Shown here piece by piece: positions 61,170-64,000 of a DNA stretch of 64,000 nucleotides. A program made the translations under genes and the position numbers. This DNA is from SZUA-265 sp965651905 (lineage in GTDB: Bacteria > Myxococcota_A > Polyangia > Polyangiales > Polyangiaceae). The notes beneath the pieces are model-generated. The model had not been told where the DNA came from, did no database searches, and saw only the letters and a list, made by a program, of their open reading frames with translations. Location of the stretch: contig CBFGUG010000005.1 in assembly GCA_965651905.1 (NCBI GenBank), positions 62,001 through 126,000 on the forward strand. Reading direction: 5' to 3'. How positions within the stretch are numbered: position 1 is the stretch's first letter; every line of letters starts with the position of its first letter.

Positions 61170-62423
61170 ATGCGCGTGAGGTGGATCGTCTCGGGACTCG
61201 TCGCAGCAGCCTCACTTGCCGCGGTGGCCACAGCTTCGCCGCCGCCATGGAGGCCCGAAGGCGGCGTGCCCCTGCCCTCGAGCGCACACAGCTTGGAACT
61301 CGTCGTGCACGACGCCCCCATTCACTTCGCGCCAGCCCCTTCCTCCAAACGTCGAGGGTCCGCACAACTAGCAGCGCGGCTCCCCGTGCTCGGGTGGGTC
61401 GGCCCGAACGGCAGTTGCACGGGTCGCTGGTTTTTGGTCGGGCCAGAAGCTTGGTTGTGTGAGCAACACGCGCGCCTCAGCAGCTGGCCGCCGGGGAGCC
61501 CATCGAAACAGAGCAGTGCGGCAGGACTCCCCTACGACTACAACTTCGTGGGCGCTGATGGCTCGTTCGGATACGCGAGTCTGAGTCTCGCCGAAGAAGG
61601 GATCCCCGACTCGCAGCTCGAGCCGGGCTTCGCGGTCGCGCTCAGGAGCGTGGAACGCAAACCCGGCGGGGAGCTGTACGGACTCACGACGCACGGTCTG
61701 TGGATCCCGATGCGTGACTTGCGACCCGCTGGCGGCTCTGCGTTCCAAGGCGCGATGCTCCGAGAAGACTCGCTCGCCGTCGGGTGGACTTTCAGGCCTC
61801 GTACCCCCATTTACTCCAAACCCAACTACCGCGTCCCCTCTCAGACGTTGGACAAGCTGACGCGCGTCGACGTGCTCGAACACTTAGAAAAGTGGGGGCG
61901 TCGTTGGGTTCGTATCGGCGAGCAACGCTGGCTTCGTCGCGAAGACCTACGGATCCCGACGGCGCGCCGCACACCCGACGAACTGAGAGACGGCGAACGC
62001 TGGCTGCAAATAGACACCGAAAACCAGACTCTCATCGCCTTCGAAGGTGACGTACCCGTCTTCGCGACGCTGGTGTCGACGGGCAAAGGTACGGCGGGCA
62101 GTGAACAGGCTACACCTGCTGGTCAGCATCGAATCTGGGTCAAACTGGTCAGCACCGACATGACCAACCTGGAAGATTTGGACGCCAGTCGCTACTACGC
62201 CATCGAGGAAGTGCCCTGGGTGATGTTCTTCGAACGCGGCTACGGACTGCACGGCGCGTTTTGGCATGACGACTTCGGCAATCGACGGAGTCACGGCTGC
62301 GTTAACCTGAGCCCCAAGGACGCTCAGTTCGTCTTCGGCTGGGCAGGTCCTGAGTTGCCCGATGGCTGGCACGCAAGTCACCCCACGGCGTACGACCCGG
62401 GTACGATCGTGGTCGTACACTGA
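61170..62423 (+). CDS. L,D-transpeptidase (YkuD family), intact active site
   Basis: A 417-aa exported enzyme that forms 3-3 peptidoglycan cross-links or attaches proteins to peptidoglycan. Signal peptide (WIVSGLVAAASLAAVATA), an SH3-like segment, a second beta-rich module, and a C-terminal YkuD domain with the full catalytic motif: His361 in LHGAFWH and RSHGCVNLSP with His375 and Cys377. It is a paralogue of 14351-15706, whose motif lacks the Cys. Having the pair in one 64-kb window shows duplication followed by loss of catalysis in one copy. It lies 57 bp after the reductase gene. Confidence 0.92.
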   Translation: MRVRWIVSGLVAAASLAAVATASPPPWRPEGGVPLPSSAHSLELVVHDAPIHFAPAPSSKRRGSAQLAARLPVLGWVGPNGSCTGRWFLVGPEAWLCEQHARLSSWPPGSPSKQSSAAGLPYDYNFVGADGSFGYASLSLAEEGIPDSQLEPGFAVALRSVERKPGGELYGLTTHGLWIPMRDLRPAGGSAFQGAMLREDSLAVGWTFRPRTPIYSKPNYRVPSQTLDKLTRVDVLEHLEKWGRRWVRIGEQRWLRREDLRIPTARRTPDELRDGERWLQIDTENQTLIAFEGDVPVFATLVSTGKGTAGSEQATPAGQHRIWVKLVSTDMTNLEDLDASRYYAIEEVPWVMFFERGYGLHGAFWHDDFGNRRSHGCVNLSPKDAQFVFGWAGPELPDGWHASHPTAYDPGTIVVVH

Positions 62424-62719
62424 CGTTCGTCTGGGGCATTTTGGAGTTTTGTCGAAGTTGCTCGCCGCGCGGATGTCGTCGGAACGCAGGGTGCCAGTCA
62501 CCGCGGGTGGTCAGGCTTGAAAAGCTCAGCCAATGCAGACTACGGTGGTCGAGATGAGCGAGCTAGCCTGGGTGAGTGTTGCCACGCCCCGTTTGATTTG
62601 GGACTGCGCTGGCCTCGCTCGTTTGCAGCTCGTGAGTCGTTCCTTCCACGGCAGCGATCCCTCTCGTCCTCCCGACGTCACGATGACCGGGTGGGCTCTC
62701 TCCAGCGACTGAATCTCAA

Positions 62720-64000
62720 GTGGTCTCCATCGTGCACGCGGCCCGGGATCTCGGGCGCATCCGAGAGGTTTCGACCGTGCTCATGCGTCACGGTTTCGGA
62801 GAGGTCGTCGCGCGCCTGGGCCTGGGTCGCAAATCCGACAGGGCACCTGCGGCCAACGCTAGCACGGACAAGAACGAGAACCTCGGGGTTCGGGTGCGTC
62901 TGGTGCTCGAAGACCTGGGTCCATCATTCGTAAAGCTGGGACAGATCATCTCCACGCGTGCGGACGTGCTGCCCGCAGGCGTCGTCAGCGAACTCCGCAA
63001 GTTGCAGGACTCAGTCGCGCAAGTTCCGTTCAGCGCGATTGAGGAAAGAATCGAACAGTCACTCGGCGCACCGATCGCAGAGCTATTCGAAACCTTCGAC
63101 GAACAGCCGCTAGCAGCGGCTAGCGTGGCGCAGGTTCACAGGGCCACCCTGCGAACGGAAGAGGGCCTTCGAGATGTGGCCGTAAAAGTGCAGCGCCCGG
63201 GTATCGGCGCGACTATCTCCAGCGACCTGGACATCTTGCACACGTTGGCAGCGATGCTCGAACGCGCGATTCCAGAGTCGCGCACGTACTCGCCCGTCGG
63301 TTTGGTGCAGCAATTCGACCGAGCAATCACGAGTGAACTCGACTTCACCCAGGAAGCCGACAACGCCCAGCGTTTTGCCGACAACTTCGCCGAACACGAA
63401 TTCGTACGCTTCCCCAAGGTGTATCGCAACGTTTCGAGCAAACACGTGATCACGCTGGAGTACCTCGACGGCTGCAAGATCCCAGTCGCCATCGAACGAG
63501 GATATTCAGGTAAACGCTTGGCGCGCATGGCGCTCAAGCTCGTCACGAAGCAAATCTTCGAAGACGGCTTCTTTCACGCCGACCCGCACCCAGGCAATGT
63601 GCTGATCCTCGGCACTCCAGAAGATCCGATATACGCGCTGATCGATCTGGGCATGGTGGGACGGCTGAGCCCCCGCATGCGTGACCAGACCGTCGACTTG
63701 ATGGTGGCCGCGTTACGCCGCGACTACGACGGCATCGCCGACGCGATGCTGGCACTGGCAACGCCGACGACCAAGATCGATCATCAGGCGTACCGCGCGG
63801 AGGTAGCGATCCTCGCCGACCGTTACCTGGGCAAACAGCTGAAGGACATCGAGATGAGCGGTCTCGTGCGCGACTTGGTCGGCACCGCCACTCGCTACGG
63901 ACTCGAAGTCCCGGCCGATTTTTTGCTGGTCGGTAAAGCACTGATGACGATCGAAGGCATCGGCAAGGAGATAGCGCCCGACCTCGACATTCTCGAAGAA
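62720..64000 (+). CDS. ABC1/UbiB atypical kinase (AarF), N-terminal part
   Basis: Member of the UbiB/ADCK family linked to ubiquinone or lipid metabolism; cut by the right edge after about 427 codons. Family motifs seen: KxGQ in FVKLGQIISTRADVLP, the Ala-rich loop AAASVAQVHRATL, Lys in VAVKVQRPG, HADPHPGNVL, and the DFG-like LIDLGMVG. The start is GTG 62720 (VVSIVHAARDLGRIREV), the only start codon after an in-frame stop at 62684; the ribosome-binding site is poor. The 296 bp upstream hold no gene that I can support. Confidence 0.9.
   Translation, partial: MVSIVHAARDLGRIREVSTVLMRHGFGEVVARLGLGRKSDRAPAANASTDKNENLGVRVRLVLEDLGPSFVKLGQIISTRADVLPAGVVSELRKLQDSVAQVPFSAIEERIEQSLGAPIAELFETFDEQPLAAASVAQVHRATLRTEEGLRDVAVKVQRPGIGATISSDLDILHTLAAMLERAIPESRTYSPVGLVQQFDRAITSELDFTQEADNAQRFADNFAEHEFVRFPKVYRNVSSKHVITLEYLDGCKIPVAIERGYSGKRLARMALKLVTKQIFEDGFFHADPHPGNVLILGTPEDPIYALIDLGMVGRLSPRMRDQTVDLMVAALRRDYDGIADAMLALATPTTKIDHQAYRAEVAILADRYLGKQLKDIEMSGLVRDLVGTATRYGLEVPADFLLVGKALMTIEGIGKEIAPDLDILEE

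Overview
The window is GC-rich bacterial chromosome, densely coded, with no rRNA, tRNA, insertion sequence, prophage or CRISPR array that I can recognise. The content points to a myxobacterium-like member of the Myxococcota. The evidence is a complete Frz-type chemosensory locus, a Ser/Thr kinase, FHA and cyclic-nucleotide-fold scaffolds with Pro-rich linkers, a PAS hybrid kinase, many lipoproteins, a type IV prepilin peptidase and a LexA-like palindrome near recA. The lineage call is inference.

Layout. 1-10 kb: the 5' part of lon, an AmmeMemoRadiSam pair (radical SAM enzyme plus a fused Memo/AMMECR1 protein), a di-haem cytochrome c lipoprotein, a ClpB paralogue whose first ATPase domain has lost its catalytic residues, a coupled pair of charged envelope proteins, and an isoaspartate methyltransferase. 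10-24 kb: prepilin peptidase, phosphomannomutase/phosphoglucomutase, PrmC, a tiny secreted protein made of four near-identical 51-bp repeats, an L,D-transpeptidase homologue without its catalytic Cys, a Cys-rich repeat lipoprotein, DeoC, a hybrid histidine kinase, Mpl, YchJ and a PEGA-like/beta-barrel protein. 24-36 kb: exopolysaccharide sugar transferase, a 3D-domain lipoprotein, truncated haemoglobin, recA, a CNNM/CBS transporter, a Ser/Thr kinase with an altered catalytic loop, a TPR protein, a small outer-membrane protein and the RseP site-2 protease.

36.5-44 kb is one tightly coupled operon of fatty-acid/polyketide-type enzymes: a ketosynthase, a KAS III homologue with a displaced His, a fused two-domain CoA-transferase, a second and canonical KAS III, an SDR ketoreductase, a carboxymuconolactone-decarboxylase-like protein, a FabI-like reductase, and a secreted small beta-barrel-like protein. 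It has no ACP, malonyl transferase or dehydratase. I do not recognise it as a described pathway, and it is the best candidate here for an undescribed system.

44-53 kb is a chemosensory cluster in the order and with the domain set of the Myxococcus frz locus: CheW, degenerate CheW, receptor, CheA-receiver, CheB, CheR-TPR, and a divergent two-receiver regulator. It differs in having a multi-pass membrane receptor and a second receiver that has lost its phospho-acceptor. 53-64 kb: a cyclic-nucleotide-fold scaffold, FtsK, a HEAT-like lipoprotein, an RHH-FHA protein, a ketopantoate-reductase-like enzyme, an intact L,D-transpeptidase paralogous to the inactive one at 14.4 kb, and the start of a UbiB/ABC1 kinase.

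Notable non-coding structure: a roughly 112-nt nested hairpin after rseP, a perfect 9-bp inverted repeat upstream of recA, and several intergenic hairpins. One of these hairpins contains the stop codons of both convergent genes in its arms.
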